A DNA stretch of 64,000 nucleotides from Kalaharituber pfeilii (Eukaryota > Ascomycota > Pezizomycetes > Pezizales > Pezizaceae): positions 124,001-188,000 of the forward strand of contig WHUZ01000068.1 in the NCBI GenBank assembly GCA_015179045.1, in the 5' to 3' direction. Below, piece by piece: positions 9,803-22,100 of this stretch; the first letter of the stretch is position 1, and each line of letters starts with the position of its first letter. The notes under the pieces are model-generated. The model was not told the DNA's origin. It saw only the letters and a program-made list of their open reading frames with translations, and made no database searches. The position numbers and the translations under genes were made by a program.

Positions 9803-12800
9803 CGATAAGCTAGGTGATAAGTTATGTAAGTGTGAAATTGATATAGAGGATGATGAAGGAGCTTAAGCTCTATCAAGCGGAAGCGCAGCAGCAAATCGAA
9901 GAGCAAATCGCACAAATAAAGGCCCTACAGCCCACTGCTAAGGGAAGTGAAGGGGATGAGAAAGGGGATAGAGAAAGCGGTACCGGCACCGGCAAACCTG
10001 GTCATCCTAACTGACTCACAGGCAGCAATCGCGGCGGTGGGGAAGGCGGGAAGAACAGGTAAGGCGCGGACTGAAGACCTGAAGAGAGTGATGGAGATGA
10101 TTGGAGAGGAAAAGGAAGGGGGGGGACGTCCAGCTGATGTGGGTGAAAGCACACATTGGCATCGCCGGAAACGAGGCGGCGGACGCAGAAGCAAAAAAGG
10201 CGGCAGACAGGATAGGGAGATCAGTGGTGACAGAAGGAGGGTTGCACCAGAAGTGGAAAAAAACTGCGTGCAGCGGAGAGAAGGGAGGCGGGGTATGGAG
10301 GGGGCTCGGTGATGAGGTGGGGCAGAGGGGCAGCCACTGCTTTCACCAGGCTGAGGACGGGGAAGGGGATGGGAAAGGAGTGGGATATCAAAATAGGGAA
10401 GACGGAAAAAGGAGAGAGGTGCAAATGCGGGCAGAGACAGACGGCGGACCATCTGGCATTCAGGTGTGAAGAGGTGGATTACCCGGAAGGGTGGGAAAGG
10501 TGGGAGGACGTGGATGAGAAGAAATGGGTTGAGAAGCAAGAGAATGGGGAAGTGGTGGATGGGTTGGGAGAGTTTTTCGGGTCCTTAAAGGTGTAAGAGG
10601 GGAGGGGGTAATTTTTCGTTTGTTTGAAGGTGGCGGCGGAAGTAGGATGTAGCAAATTTTTATTGCCCAGTGGAGGTGGGGCGGGGAGGGGTTGAGAATT
10701 TCGTTTGTAGAGGTGGCGGCGGAGGAGGTAGATAGATAAGCCTGCCTCCGGGCTTGGAGGGTGTAGACCCAGGGGCCCTGCCATGGTGAACAGCCGCACG
10801 CGGGGTCACGTGAAATATTAAAAAAAAAAAAAAAAAGCCCACTGCTAAGTCGTATTATTCGCCCACACAATATGGCAATCGCGATTATCCGCCCACCGCA
10901 AATAGAGGTAATATCTGAGGGTCCTATTAGGATGGGGGCATGCATGGGAGAGATTCTTGTGAAGAGTTGAAGAAGGCTCTAGTGCAAGGGGATGTTCATC
11001 GGAGAATCCGAAATGGTCAGGGAGGCCAGCTGTGTTACAATTGAGGAAGATGACTCTGTGGAAGTAGTTGAGATGATCAATGGAGAGCCAGTTGTTTACG
11101 TTGCAACGGAGGAAGCAAATGTTGAGGAATAGAGAGGCCGGCGATTAGATGACGATGCCGGTAGGGCCAGAAAGTGACAGAGAAGCGGTGCGACGATCAG
11201 GGTCCTACAACGCCCACCCGGTGCCAAAGTCAGCGAAAAGGATACAGAAATGCAAGATGCCAGACCGAACAAGGAGATAGTAAAGCGGCCAAAGCAAGAG
11301 AAACTCTCCGTAAGTCAGCAAACCTTACTGAGCTAAGTAATAAAATTCTGGACTCGCCGATTCCTGGGATGACTGTGAGAGAAGTATTATCAATATCGCC
11401 AGAGTTAATTCAGCAATGGTTTGGAATCAAGCGCATACCGCCACTTAACAAGGGAAAGGAAATTGAAGCAGAAATCAATAGCATCCAGAGAGAAGCTTTC
11501 AGAAAGCTTTATGCCGTTGCTTCGCCAAAATGCAAGGGAAAGATAGAAGGCCAAACGTACGAAATGCTGATAGATTTGGGTGCAGAGCTTTGCTTGTTAT
11601 CAAAAGAGGTATTCGATGAACTTGAGCTCCCAATTGATCTAGATGTGGAATGGATGGTTGGATCGGCGAATTCGGGAAAGTCAAAGGTGCATGGCATCTG
11701 TCATGATATGCCAGTAACAGTAGGAGGTATCACATCCAACTGCCAGTTCTTTGTTGTAGAGAGGTTATCACAGGATGTTATTCTTGGGAGACCATGGGAA
11801 AGGCTCGTTCGCGCGAAGCATGACAACCGAGACGATGGAAGCTGCTACACCACTATCTTCGATAAGGAAGGGAATTCCGCGACATTTTGTTCGGTACCTG
11901 CGATGCATGAACGTCACCGCAGCAGGGCAAGGCGACCCATGCAGGGAAACGAGTCAAGTCAGCAGTAAGCCCAGGTATGGCTGACTTGAAGATGGTACTG
12001 GGTAATGTGGAGAGGCATAAAGATGACTGGGGAGATGTTTATAGGTTGGTTATCGAAGAAGACGGAGAAGTCAAGGTAGTAGAGGGTAGTGGGGAAGCGA
12101 TGCATGAAACAGGAGGGGTGATGACATTGTATAAGAGGAAAAAGGATAAGGTTCGCCCAGTCAATAAGCCACACAATAATGGGTTGAAACCGAGGGGTGA
12201 TGAGGACTGGAAAGAAAATACTCGCAGAAAAAACGATTTCGGGCGAAAAGAGCAAGTTTCTGCAATCAAGTGTTAAGCTGGTCGCGTATATGACAGGCGC
12301 GCATGGGCGGACCTCTGAGGAAACAAAGGTGAGGAAAATCTTAAACTGGCCAGCATGCCAGAACGTTACGGAAGCAAAGGCGTTCATCGGATTATGCGTG
12401 TATTATCGAATTTGGGTCAAGGATTTCGCTGCTATAGCCGAACCGATATTCCGCACATTCAGAAAGAACCCGCATTCAGGCTTCAACTGGGGGATGAGCA
12501 ACAGGGGCCATGGATACGTTAAAGAAAGCGCTCACTTCTGCACCTGCCTTAAAGCCTATTGACTATGACAGCGCTGGGCAGATCGTCTTATCCGTTGACT
12601 CTTCTCTTCGCGTTGTCAAGACGATGGAGGGGGGTCGATTCAGATTCGGAAAGTGATCCGGAAGACCTAGAGGATGTCATGGATGCAGACCTGTCAGCAC
12701 TTGCATGGGGCTTAAATGTGGAAAACGACGACGACAGTATGCCTGACGAGCTCAAAAAAATCGCACGCTGCCTAATCACTATGGAAAGGCCTCCTGAGAT

Positions 12801-13862
12801 GAGTAACAAGCAATTCCGGTCATTCGGATGATTTCAAGCTTCTCCGTTTCGACCCAAACGACCCGTTTCGGCGGCATATTAACACGCGAGCGGCGGAACA
12901 GCTTACCCTCGCTGCGGAAAGCGAACTCTAGGGCAATTGCAACCTCCATATATGAATGGATTTCGCGGTTTGGGGTACCCGGCAGGATCGTGTGTGACAA
13001 TGGACCAGAGAATCAATCCCTCGCTCAGGAATTGATGACGAGATACCAGATCCAGAACGTCAGAATCGCAACGTACTACCCGCAATCGAATGGGCTCGTC
13101 GAACGCGGACATCAGCAAATCGTGGATGCACTCGCAAAGCTTGGAAAGAAATGGGTACGCCGCTTACCTGCAGTTCTATGGGCAGGCCGCATCACCACTC
13201 GCGTATCGACAGGATATCCGCCCTCTAAGCTCGTGTTCGGCCAGGATTGTGTTTTACCAATCGAGGGAACCGCGTCGTCATGGGCCATGGTTGACTGGCA
13301 GCAAGTAAGGACAAGGGATGAACTTTTGGCTGTGAGAGCACGTCAGCTTGAGAGGCGAGAGGAGGACTTGAAGACGGCTGCGGAGAATTTGAGAAAGAGC
13401 CGGATGGACAATAAGCAGTTTTTCGACGCCAAACGCAGGGAGCGAGCACAGGAGCTGCAAATCGGGGACCTGGTTCTCGTGTACAATAGCCAGCTTGACA
13501 AGCAGTGGTCCACAGGAGCTAGATGGCACGCCCATGGATTTCGTGATCTCCGGAGACCGAATCAAGAAGTTCTTTCCGCGCAGGGGGGTGGATAAGGTCG
13601 AAAATGATGACTCTGAGGCGTCGGATGCAGAGGGGACTGAACAGCATTGGGGGGGGGTCGTGATGATGTGATGATGTTGAAGATGTCGAGATGTCATGAT
13701 GTTGAGATGTTGAGGTGTACGCAGGTTTGTAGGTATAGATCTCGTTTGCATTGCACATTCGCTTAGTTTCGCTTGAGTTCGTTTGTTCGTTTGCTTGATT
13801 GATAATCTGCTTCTTTTCCTTGTCGCGAGGGGTCCGCTTTTTTTAAGGGGGGGTGGAAAATG
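9803..13862 (+). pseudogene. Ty3/Gypsy gag-pol remnant with internal deletions
   Basis: Plus-strand remains of a Gypsy element. Gag resumes at 9803 ('EAQQQIEEQIAQIKALQPTA'), is broken by a LINE (9943-10835), and continues with 'DSCEELKKALVQGD' near 10950. The aspartic protease region at 11530-11790 has 'MLIDLGAELCLLSKEVFDEL', so the catalytic Asp-Thr/Ser-Gly is changed to DLG. Reverse transcriptase is represented only by its first block ('KDKVRPVNKPHNNGLKP', 12130-12190) and the post-catalytic connection ('EAKAFIGLCVYYRIWVKDFA', 12370-12430). The YxDD region and most of RNase H are deleted. The integrase catalytic core survives in part ('DNGPENQSL', 'YYPQSNGLVERGHQQIVDAL'; 12997-13130) and the C-terminus 'DRIKKFFPRRGVDKVENDD' lies near 13555. 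A polypurine-like tract is at 13841-13860. Non-functional. Confidence 0.85.
9943..10835 (+). mobile_element. Family A LINE, 5'-truncated, inside Gypsy gag
   Basis: An 893-bp insertion bounded by a perfect 14-bp duplication AGCCCACTGCTAAG (9929-9942 and 10836-10849). It encodes the end of ORF2 in several frames: RNase H ('LVILTDSQAAIAAVGKAG', then 'VQLMWVKAHIGIAGNEAADA') and the zinc-knuckle C-terminus 'CKCGQRQTADHLAFRC', ending at 10596. The 3' untranslated region finishes with the family A hairpin (CCCTGCCATGG...CGCGGGG) and poly(A). Removing it restores continuous gag sequence. Confidence 0.9.
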
Positions 13863-14243
13863 GTGTTGAAATCAGCGGATTTGGACCATTTCCTTGCATT
13901 TCGCACTTCTGTTAATCTTCTGTCAGTTTCTTGTGTTTTCGTAAGTTATTGTGGAAGGGTCATCTTATCCGGTCACTTTGACGTCATTGAGCGGGGTAGC
14001 GACGAGGTCTTTTTGCTCTTTTTTTTTGCTCTTCCTGATTGTTGCTGTTTTTGTCTATTTCGCTTGTTCTTTTTCGCTTTTTCTGCTATTTCGCTGTGAT
14101 ATCTGAGGTCTCGCTGTGGTTCGCCTTCGTTGAGGTTGAGGCTGTGGTTGGTTGAGGTTGAAAGGAAGGAAAGGTTAAGGTCGCGATGGGGCCGCTCTAT
14201 GGGGAGGGGGGTCGGAAATGTAAGATAACCAGATAGTATCAAC
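13863..14243 (+). repeat. Candidate Gypsy 3' LTR
   Basis: Directly follows a purine tract (AAGGGGGGGTGGAAAATGG). It starts TGTTGAAATC and ends GTATCAAC, so the ends form a short inverted repeat (TGTTGA/TCAAC). No 5' partner is present in the window, so the assignment rests on position and end sequence only. Confidence 0.4.
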
Positions 14244-14518
14244 TATTGCCTTTGCGATGGACCGGAGCGGTGAGAACTGGCGGAACGAACGTACGACTAA
14301 ATGTGAAGTGCGAAAGCGTGAGAGCGAAAAAGAAGAGAAGAGAAGGCTGTTGATTGTATGTGCTGCAGTACAGGAAGCCTATATGTATGATATCGCCTCA
14401 CGTGCTGCCCTTATCTCCACGTGCCTTCCATGCCAAGCTTTACCTTTTACCCATTCCGTCGCCGTCACCACACTGTATTGTCATCGCATAGGCCGTCTAG
14501 GGACTGTACTCTACAACA
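14244..14518. repeat. Repeat X, copy 2
   Basis: 14244-14420 matches 9137-9316 in the same orientation. On the minus strand the segment starts TGTTGTAGAGTACAG (about 14518), which could be an LTR start, and has a TATA-like stretch near 14386. It could be a solo or partial LTR of a second, oppositely oriented element. Confidence 0.4.
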
Positions 14519-14908
14519 TCTGGAGTGAACTGAGGGATTACAATACTTTACAGAAGAAAAAGGTTAGGATCCTATATTAGTAATCTACTTGCTCATCTTA
14601 ATCATATTGTGTTGCCCCTAGCCTCGGACCAGGTGTTTAGTTCATACGGAACGCATCATCAGCAATAACGGAAATGCGTGGGCGCAGCGCCAAGGGAGGG
14701 CCTGGGCGATATCAAAATACAACGTTGATGTAATTCATCTTCTGTACGTATCTGTAATTGCTAAACCGTGGACTTGAACTGGCTGTGTGAGCTGTGAGGT
14801 TGCAACTTGATAGGTTTCATCGGCATAGACAAGGATAAAAACAGTTAGTTTCTGGCACAGAATTCATGCATGTCTCGACCACCCAAAGGGATACTTCTAA
14901 CTATCATA
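14519..14908. other. No gene recognised
   Basis: Unremarkable intergenic sequence between repeat X and the MITE. Confidence 0.35.
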
Positions 14909-15419
14909 CTAGCTGGAAAAAAGTAAGCATATTTTCGTATGGTTACCTAGGATTTCCATGAGACCAGCATGATAGTCCAATTTTTATGTCAAAGGTATTT
15001 GGACAGCTGACATGATTTAGGAAATGCCGATATGCTCAATTGACCCAATATATTAAAGATCTTTGCTCGGTTAAAGCCGAGCACTTCACATGAATGTTGG
15101 AACGTCGCACGTCCTGTATCAGTGATTGGTTGCTGCTATGCATTCACTTGCAGCTTCCCGCTCAATGGACTCAACAGTATCACTATCTCTTCTGTTGAGA
15201 CAAGTATTAAATTAGTTGCCAATGTGGTACAGCATAAGTTGTTGAATGTGATCGACAAGACGGAATACATATGGGAATGCTCCAATAGTACATAATGAAT
15301 TTGCACTTTTACACCTATTCTTTACTGCCAAGCATACGAAAATATGCTAGTTTCTGCCAAATACCGCATAGCGCATAATATGCATTATCCCCTGTCCAAA
15401 TACTTATTTTTCTGTCTAG
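14909..15419. mobile_element. Tc1/mariner-type MITE
   Basis: A 511-bp non-coding element between TA dinucleotides (14907-14908, 15420-15421). The right end reads CTAGACAGAAAAATAAGTAT in reverse complement. The left end starts CTAGCTGGAAAAAAGTAAGC and rejoins the same terminal sequence at AGCATATTTTCGTATG, so it carries an internal deletion of about 60 bp in its terminal repeat. Related to 5347-5520. Confidence 0.65.
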
Positions 15420-15775
15420 TAATTTGGACCTATTAGTCAGCAAGCCAGCGAATTTTACAACAGGTCCCTTATTGATGACCGGCACCATAGAACTTCTTGC
15501 GACAGTTCGCGAGACTAGTCTCTCATACCTCCTCTCCCGCCCCTCCTATGAACACCCGTACGTTTAAAAAATAGAGAGCGAAAAATCAAAAACAGGTTTC
15601 CCCCCGTTCTACCAGAATTGAATCATATGGAACCGGAGCATTACAGTCCATCTTGTAAAATTTCTGGACAACTCTTCTCCCCGGCTCGAATTCGGATTCA
15701 AAATGCCCCTCCATGGCCACTTGTTGTAACCTCCGTCACTGCAGAAAACAGACCAACCACTTCGCCAAGCTAAAT

Positions 15776-16486
15776 TTAGACAAAACCCCAATCACTTTTG
15801 CCTATCGCTCCTCTTCCTGTTTCTGGGATGGTTGAAGTGTGCGAGTGATGGGCCGAAAAGGCACTTATCAGTGGTCTCTGATCCACGTGCCAGTAGCTGT
15901 CGCTGCGCAAGGTCGTGCGCAGCAAGCATCTATGCAGCCATCTCTGCTGCCGTGCTGTCCCGTGCAGGCCCACGTGCCCACAGAGCCGCATGTTCAAGCT
16001 GTGCCAGACTTCCGATCCTCCCACCGCTTGTCTCCCACCGCCTTCTCTCCGGTTAGTCTCGTGACCACTCTCCAGTCTCTCGCACCGACTCTCCTGTCGC
16101 TTCAGCCACCGCCACCGCCACCTCTTCCAAAACCACCCCTTCCCAAACCACCCCTTCCACAGCCCCCACATCCACCCCTCTCTTTTGCAGAGCCAATCCC
16201 CGCACCATCTCTGCTGCATCTCCCACCTCCTCCTCTCCGACACCTTTCTCCTTGACAGCATCCTCTCCAACAACCGACCGTTCCTCCCCCTCTTCCATCG
16301 CCTTCTCTTACACCTCCGCCTCTCCCACGTCCCCTCAATTACATAGTCGGCTGCTTTAACAGGGATGCTAACGAGTACTGATGCCAGCAGTGACAGCAAC
16401 AGAATTGACAGGCTCCCACGACTGCGGCAGCATATTCTATTCATAGACTGAGAAGAATCATAGAACTCTTTGCACAACAGCAACAA
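15776..16486 (-). other. Open frame with signal-like N-terminus, doubtful
   Basis: A 236-codon minus-strand frame contains a hydrophobic stretch 'LSILLLSLLASVLVSIPVKA' resembling a signal peptide, after which the product becomes Arg/Trp-rich. The same bases read on the plus strand as a Pro- or Ser/Thr-rich product (15839-16255 and overlapping frames), and all three minus-strand frames are long because the region is CCACC/TCC-repetitive. Either strand could hold a secreted low-complexity protein, or neither. No family is recognised. Confidence 0.25.
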
Positions 16487-17224
16487 TACTAGTTTATTCC
16501 TAGACTAACAGGATGGACATAAGATTAGCCTTAAGCAATAGTATACGTTGGGAGTGACAAGGCTCCCATCTCCGCCTATGTCACCTCCGCCTATACCACC
16601 TCCGCACCAAGGTACCAGCTCTTCTACCTCCGGCCTCCTCAACGCAAATTTCTCCTTGGTAGGATCCCGCGCGTCACGAAGCAATTTTAATCCCGAGACT
16701 CCAGTCAGTAGCGGCTGGGCACCAGACTACGTCAACTACTCGCATGGTTGATTTCGCTTTTACTATATTTTATTTCTTTTTCTCCATTGTATTCGTTTTG
16801 TCGAATACTGTATTCGTTTTTCAATTCCTTATACCCGTTCTTGCTTTATACTAATGACATATTCATCGTGAGTATCATGGGGCTTTTTGTACAATGGGAT
16901 TCGGACAGACTAATCCGGTCGGCGGAGGCAGTCCGTCTCAGTCGGGTTCTGAATTACGAAACAAGAAGTCCTGTTTTCTCTCTAAAAACAAGCAATGGGT
17001 GGGTACATGGGGCTTAAAGTTGTAGATAATGGGGTTTCAATTGGACCAGGTTTATAATATGGTCTGTGGAGGAAAGCCTGACTCAGTTGGGCTGTAGATT
17101 CCGAAGCAAGAGGCGCTGTTTCCTCTCTAAAAAAGAAGGAAATACCTTGCGGGCATATGGGGGGGGGGGGGGCTCGGGCTGTGGATATATGATTTTCCTT
17201 TCTTTGATATATACTGTATGGTCC
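16487..17224. other. No firm gene; short Pro/Ser frame
   Basis: Open frame 16548-16751 (+, 67 aa) has a plausible composition ('NFNPETPVSSGWAPDYVNY') but no domain. A direct near-repeat occurs around 16905-17040 and 17040-17170 (CTC..GTCGGGTT/ TTGGGCTGTAGATTCCGAAG). Poly(G) of 13 at 17160. Confidence 0.25.
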
Positions 17225-17225
17225 C

Positions 17226-17520
17226 CGCTTACGGCTATTCGCCATGGCAGGCCCCCTGGGCCGGAGTCCTTATGGCCCGGAGACAGGCACCTATGCAATT
17301 ACATACACAAAGCGTCCGCTGGTGACAATGACAAATTTATTTCCTCCTCTCCGGAATGACGGGGACTTTTATGTATGCGGTCCAAGATCATAAAGAACAG
17401 GCCCTGAAGCCACCTGCATTCCTCGTCCCCAATCCCCAGGACCTGCCCAGCTAACCTCCATACCTCATCCACACCCATCCTGTCCTGCTGCTCCTTCTTT
17501 TTCTTGTCTACCCACTCTAT
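17226..17520 (-). mobile_element. Decayed LINE 3' end (family A-like)
   Basis: The antisense sequence CGCCATGGCAGGCCCCCTGG plus the GGCCCGGAGACAGGC block match the 3' untranslated region of the LINEs at 8.5 and 10.7 kb. The upstream minus strand reads as an ORF2-like C-terminus ('EWVDKKKKEQQDRMGVDEVW'). Poly(A) is lost, so it is old. Confidence 0.5.
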
Positions 17521-18135
17521 TCCACTCGTACATTTCCGAGTGCAGCCACTTTCTTGACCTCACTTCCGCTAGTGTTACACTGTTCAATACCTCCCCTTGT
17601 AGGTATATTACTACCTAACGGGTCCTCTTTCCTTCCCTCTTTTCTTTCTTCACCAACAATCGGTCTGCAACAGTACTTTTCATCCCCGGATTTGCCTTTC
17701 TCCATCCAGTCCCTAACTTTTTAGTTGTTGCAATTCCATATATCACAATTGCGCGACCGGTCTGTGGCAAGTTTTTATTGTCGCGGGGAGTCGCTTTGCT
17801 GGTTTGGATGGAGGTTGTGGGTGCATTGTTGTTATATGTCGCCCTTTCCGCAGATGTTGGCCTCAGATAGGTCACAGGTGACTTCTTGCATTGCAACGTA
17901 AGATAAGAAAATTCTGGAAGCTTTGCAGTAGCTGCCACGCAGCACACTGCGCAACAACTCATACTGCTTACTAAAGTAGACTTTACTGGTACCACCTGTA
18001 CCACCCTCCTTCCTAAAAGGGAAAAACAAATGTCACACCATTCAACGTACATGAACAAACTTCAGCGAAGAGGAAAAGGCTGCACTATTAGTTCAATTAT
18101 TAGCTGCTACTACAGCAAGTGAGAATATACCAATA
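17521..18135. other. No gene recognised
   Basis: Overlapping frames on the minus strand (17615-18058) have no domain. Confidence 0.3.
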
Positions 18136-18544
18136 GCGGTATCCAGATTAGAAGTTGAGCAGAAAGGCTCCAAAAATCGTCCTCTCTTTTGTTAAATTAA
18201 TCTGACTGGATTTTACGGATTACAAAATTTTTATCAAGTCCGGAAAATCCGGCCATCTCCATACAAAATTTTTCATCTGTTTTTTTTTTCTACAAGGTAT
18301 AAAATATGGTTAAATCCGGGCGGATTTTTGGGACAACTTGCATGGTGTTGCATATGTGGTGCATATTGCGGGTTCAGATGCAGTATGGCTTGGTGTGCAT
18401 AAATTCCGGTGGATTTTTGGAACCTAAGACCGGTTTCGGATTTGACCGATTTTCACAAGAGGGTACTCAGAGTACAGACTTGGATAAACTGGTTTGTTCT
18501 GCCGGATTTCATTTTATATGGAGACAGTCTGATCTGAATACTGC
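18136..18544. mobile_element. TA-flanked MITE, copy 2
   Basis: 409 bp, starts GCGGTATCCAGATTAG and ends CTGATCTGAATACTGC, with TA at 18134-18135 and 18545-18546. Same orientation and same internal order as 4098-4529. The open frame 18306-18737 spans this element and its flank and is not a gene. Confidence 0.75.
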
Positions 18545-19199
18545 TAATATGGTTGTAGACATTTTTGTCTTACAGGAAGAGGGGTGGTACAGGGTGGTAA
18601 AGTGTACCTTTAGTGAGCAGTATGGGGTTGTTGCGCAGAGTGGCGAATGTTGCAGTTGCACTGGCTGGCCCAGACTTCACTGTGACAGCTTTAGAACGCC
18701 TAACCCCGGTTGCAAGTTGTCAAAAGCATGCGAGTAGGTAATCTCTCGATGTACTAGTACGCCTCATAAAATATAGGGGAAATCATGAAAGCTCGAATTA
18801 ACACCGAGTGCTGCCTTCTTATGATATGACCGACATTTCAACAACGCGGATTAACTCCGGTTGCACCGAGTTCTTCTTGCGCCGCAGTTTCGCATGCGCA
18901 TGGAAACGAAGAAGTCACAGGTTAGCGTTAGCGCCTTGTATCCGTTTTCTGGAGTTTTAAACCTACCAACGCTGCAGTTCTCAATTAGCAACGGAAGTGT
19001 CTGCAGTACCTCCCAACACCCATGTAAGCATCTTGGCGCAGGATGTTCCCTGAGAGCGGAAGCTGAGGCAGAAACCATCACCAACACACCTCCGCAAGAA
19101 CTTGAAGTTGCAATCCGACAAACAGCTGACTTTACCACTGGCATTCCGCATAAGAGTTCCTTATCACGCACACCGAATCGCGGCTTGAAATCAATAACC

Positions 19200-22100
19200 A
19201 TGTTCCGGAAGAAGAAAGGTAGTAGCCAACAACGCTCTGTTCCCGGACAAAGAACTCGGGATATCTTGTTACAGCCATTCAAACGAGATAGCCGAAGCTC
19301 CTCTCCAAGCTCTGGCCCCACAATTCCAAATTCCTCTGTGCCCAAGCAACAACTGTCTCAAAACCCTGTTGGGCAAGCGGGTGGAGGAGAGCAGGGTGCA
19401 CAGCAATGCAACCCCCAGAAGCCCCCTTTACAACAGCAGCATGCTAAAGCTTCAACCTTACACCAAATAGATCGCCAGCAGGAGAGACCTAGCACTCTTG
19501 CACCCGATGCGGTACAATGCCCTGCTGACGCGGCTACTGATATGGATCAGGAGAAGCATTCCGGCGACCATGAACCCTGCCACAAACTTCCGACTGAGTC
19601 AGCCAAACAACAGCAGGATGATAGTTCCGTAAACTTGTGGGTAGAAGCCCACAAAAAGCTGCCGGGGACTGCCAAAAAGATCCTAGCAGAGCGCGGAATT
19701 ACACAGCCCAGTACAGCTGGCTTCTTGGAAGAAATTCTGCGTGTTGCAAACCAGGCAAAAGAGAAAGCCAAAGCAAACGGCTGGAGATTCAGGTCTGGGG
19801 ATACGGTAGCAGACGTGGGTCAAAAGGCACAAGCAGTGGTGCACTGGATTAATAAGTTCAAGGAAATTGGAGATATAGTCCTACAATATGACCCGATGCA
19901 TGCTGCTGTGCCTTGGGTAGGTGTTAGGTTGATCTTGCAAGTAAGTAAACCACTCCAAGGGATTCTGATCGTCTGAAACCTATCTATCCGGTATTGTTAA
20001 TTGCAGCAGGTTATTATGGAGTAACTAACAAGGTCTGGTCTACTAGATTATTGTTGACGAGCAAGAGTCTATGGAAGAAGCAATGATCGGAATTGAACGC
20101 ATGACAAGGCTCATTAGCCAAGGCGCTATATATGAGCAGTTGTATCTAACGTCTGAGGAAGTACTTATTGGAGTGAGGAGGAGAGCAAGGGACTACCTGC
20201 ACGTAACTCTTGTAAAATTATATATGGTAATATTGAATGCCATGAGCATTCTCGTGGAACGCTTCATGGGTAATGAAGGTACACGGTTCATTTCCACCGT
20301 TTGCAGCGCAATGACTAATTTGAAACTGACATTTATATCAGCGAAAGATATTCCGAACAGTGCAGCATGTCAAGGTGCTTTGGAAGAGCTCAAGATACTA
20401 GATGGGCCAGAGTCGGCAGTGAACATCGCAGTTGGTATAGTGAGAAATTGTAAGCCTGCTCCAATTACAACTTTATAACACTTTGCAGCTAATCTAGCAC
20501 TTCAAATCATTATCAAACACAGATCAAGAGGAGTCAAGACACTCTAATGAAGGTATGAACTTGCTCCAGTAAGCCTGGTGTATTTGGTCTAACTTTGGCG
20601 TTTCTAGAAGTCTTCAACTGTCTTAAGGTACTTCTCGAAAGCTTTGAGCCTATCATAGCCCAAATGGATGCAGCTGTCACTATCTTATATAAACAAATTG
20701 GAGGTATTTCGTGGGAACTCTCTTGATGAAGTTGAAATAATAATTTGTGGGATTTAGAAAGGGACAAGGATGATATCCTCAAATGGTGTTCTGAGGTCCC
20801 ATATCAAAGCCACCATGAGTTTGCACAAAAGGGCTGTATAGAGGGTACTGGGCGATGGTTTTTTGGAAGACAGGAATTTCAAAGCTGGCTGGAATCAAAG
20901 CGGCCGCAAATGTTATGGCTGCATGGCATTCGTGAGTTGACCTTGCTAGTACCTGTCTCAGAGAATTGCTAACTCCTTTTTTTAACCTTTACTCAGCTGG
21001 TACCGGAAAGACAAAGCTAGTGTGAGGATCAGACCCCCTCTTCGAAGGTTCTATAGCAAAAGGCTAACAAAGCTGTGGTTATCTTTTATAGTTCTGCAAC
21101 TATTGATCATTTGCAGCTGATGGTGGGCAAAGTGTCATTCTTCTATTGCAAGCGTGACGAGGATATCCGTCGTGATGCCCGTCAAATTTTACGTTCCCTA
21201 ATCAAACAGCTTGCACTTCCGGACACCGACAGGATATGTACAATTGTACACGAAGTCTACAAAAGAGAACAGAAATACCCTTCTACCGCGTACGATCAAC
21301 TTGATCCAACTATCAGCCTTCTCATCCAATTGGTTGACTGTTACCGAGACCCAATCATCATCTTAGATGCTCTCGATGAATGCTCCCAAAACTCAATAGT
21401 TTCAATTCTTGATGCGCTCTTCACCATTATGAAGAAATCGAGAGTTTCTGTCAAGTTGCTGGTAACCAGCTGCCATAGTCTGGATATTGAAAGCCGGATG
21501 CAGAACATTTCTCATATAATCATTGAGGCGAGAGATAATGCTGAGGATATCAAAAACTACATTGAAAAGGAGTTGGAAACCAGAATTGAGAACAAGAGGC
21601 TGCTCCAAGGAACGGTGTCGTCAAACCTTAGAACAAATATCAAAGAAGTGCTTCTGAGTGGTGCTAATGGAATGTAAGTACCTGTCTATCCTATATCTGT
21701 TATTCTTCACTCCAAGGCGGAAAGCTTTGGTAGTGAGGTACTATTTCAGTCACTGTACTTTTTCAGAGGTACTTATGAATGAATGCATCAGGTTTCTCTG
21801 GGTTTACTATCAACTACAAGCCCTCTGTGCTCTTGATCTTGAGCAGGATGTTTATAAACGGCTTGGAAGGCTACCCAAAGATTTAACAGAGGTGTATGAT
21901 GATATCATGGCTTCAATAGGCTTGCAGCCTGAAAGTGCACCTGTCCTGGCGGAGCGTGCCCTCAAGTGGATGCTTGTTTCCTGCAGACTATTGAGTCCCA
22001 GTGAGTTGTGTGCAGCTGCAGAGGTTGACTCGACACTCCCCCTCTATCAGGCTGAAGAAGACACAGAGGCCACAGAGGTGCTTGGACTTGACCGTTTATT

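Noticed and set aside
9947..10539. Long minus-strand frame opposite the LINE at 9.9-10.8 kb
   Set aside because: The plus strand carries recognisable RNase H and zinc-knuckle motifs; the minus frame is its shadow.
15839..16486. Three overlapping long frames, including a signal-peptide-like start
   Set aside because: Region is repetitive in CCACC/TCC so all frames stay open; kept only as a low-confidence feature.
18306..18737. 143-aa plus-strand frame
   Set aside because: Most of it lies inside the MITE and the homologous MITE at 4.1 kb does not keep the frame.
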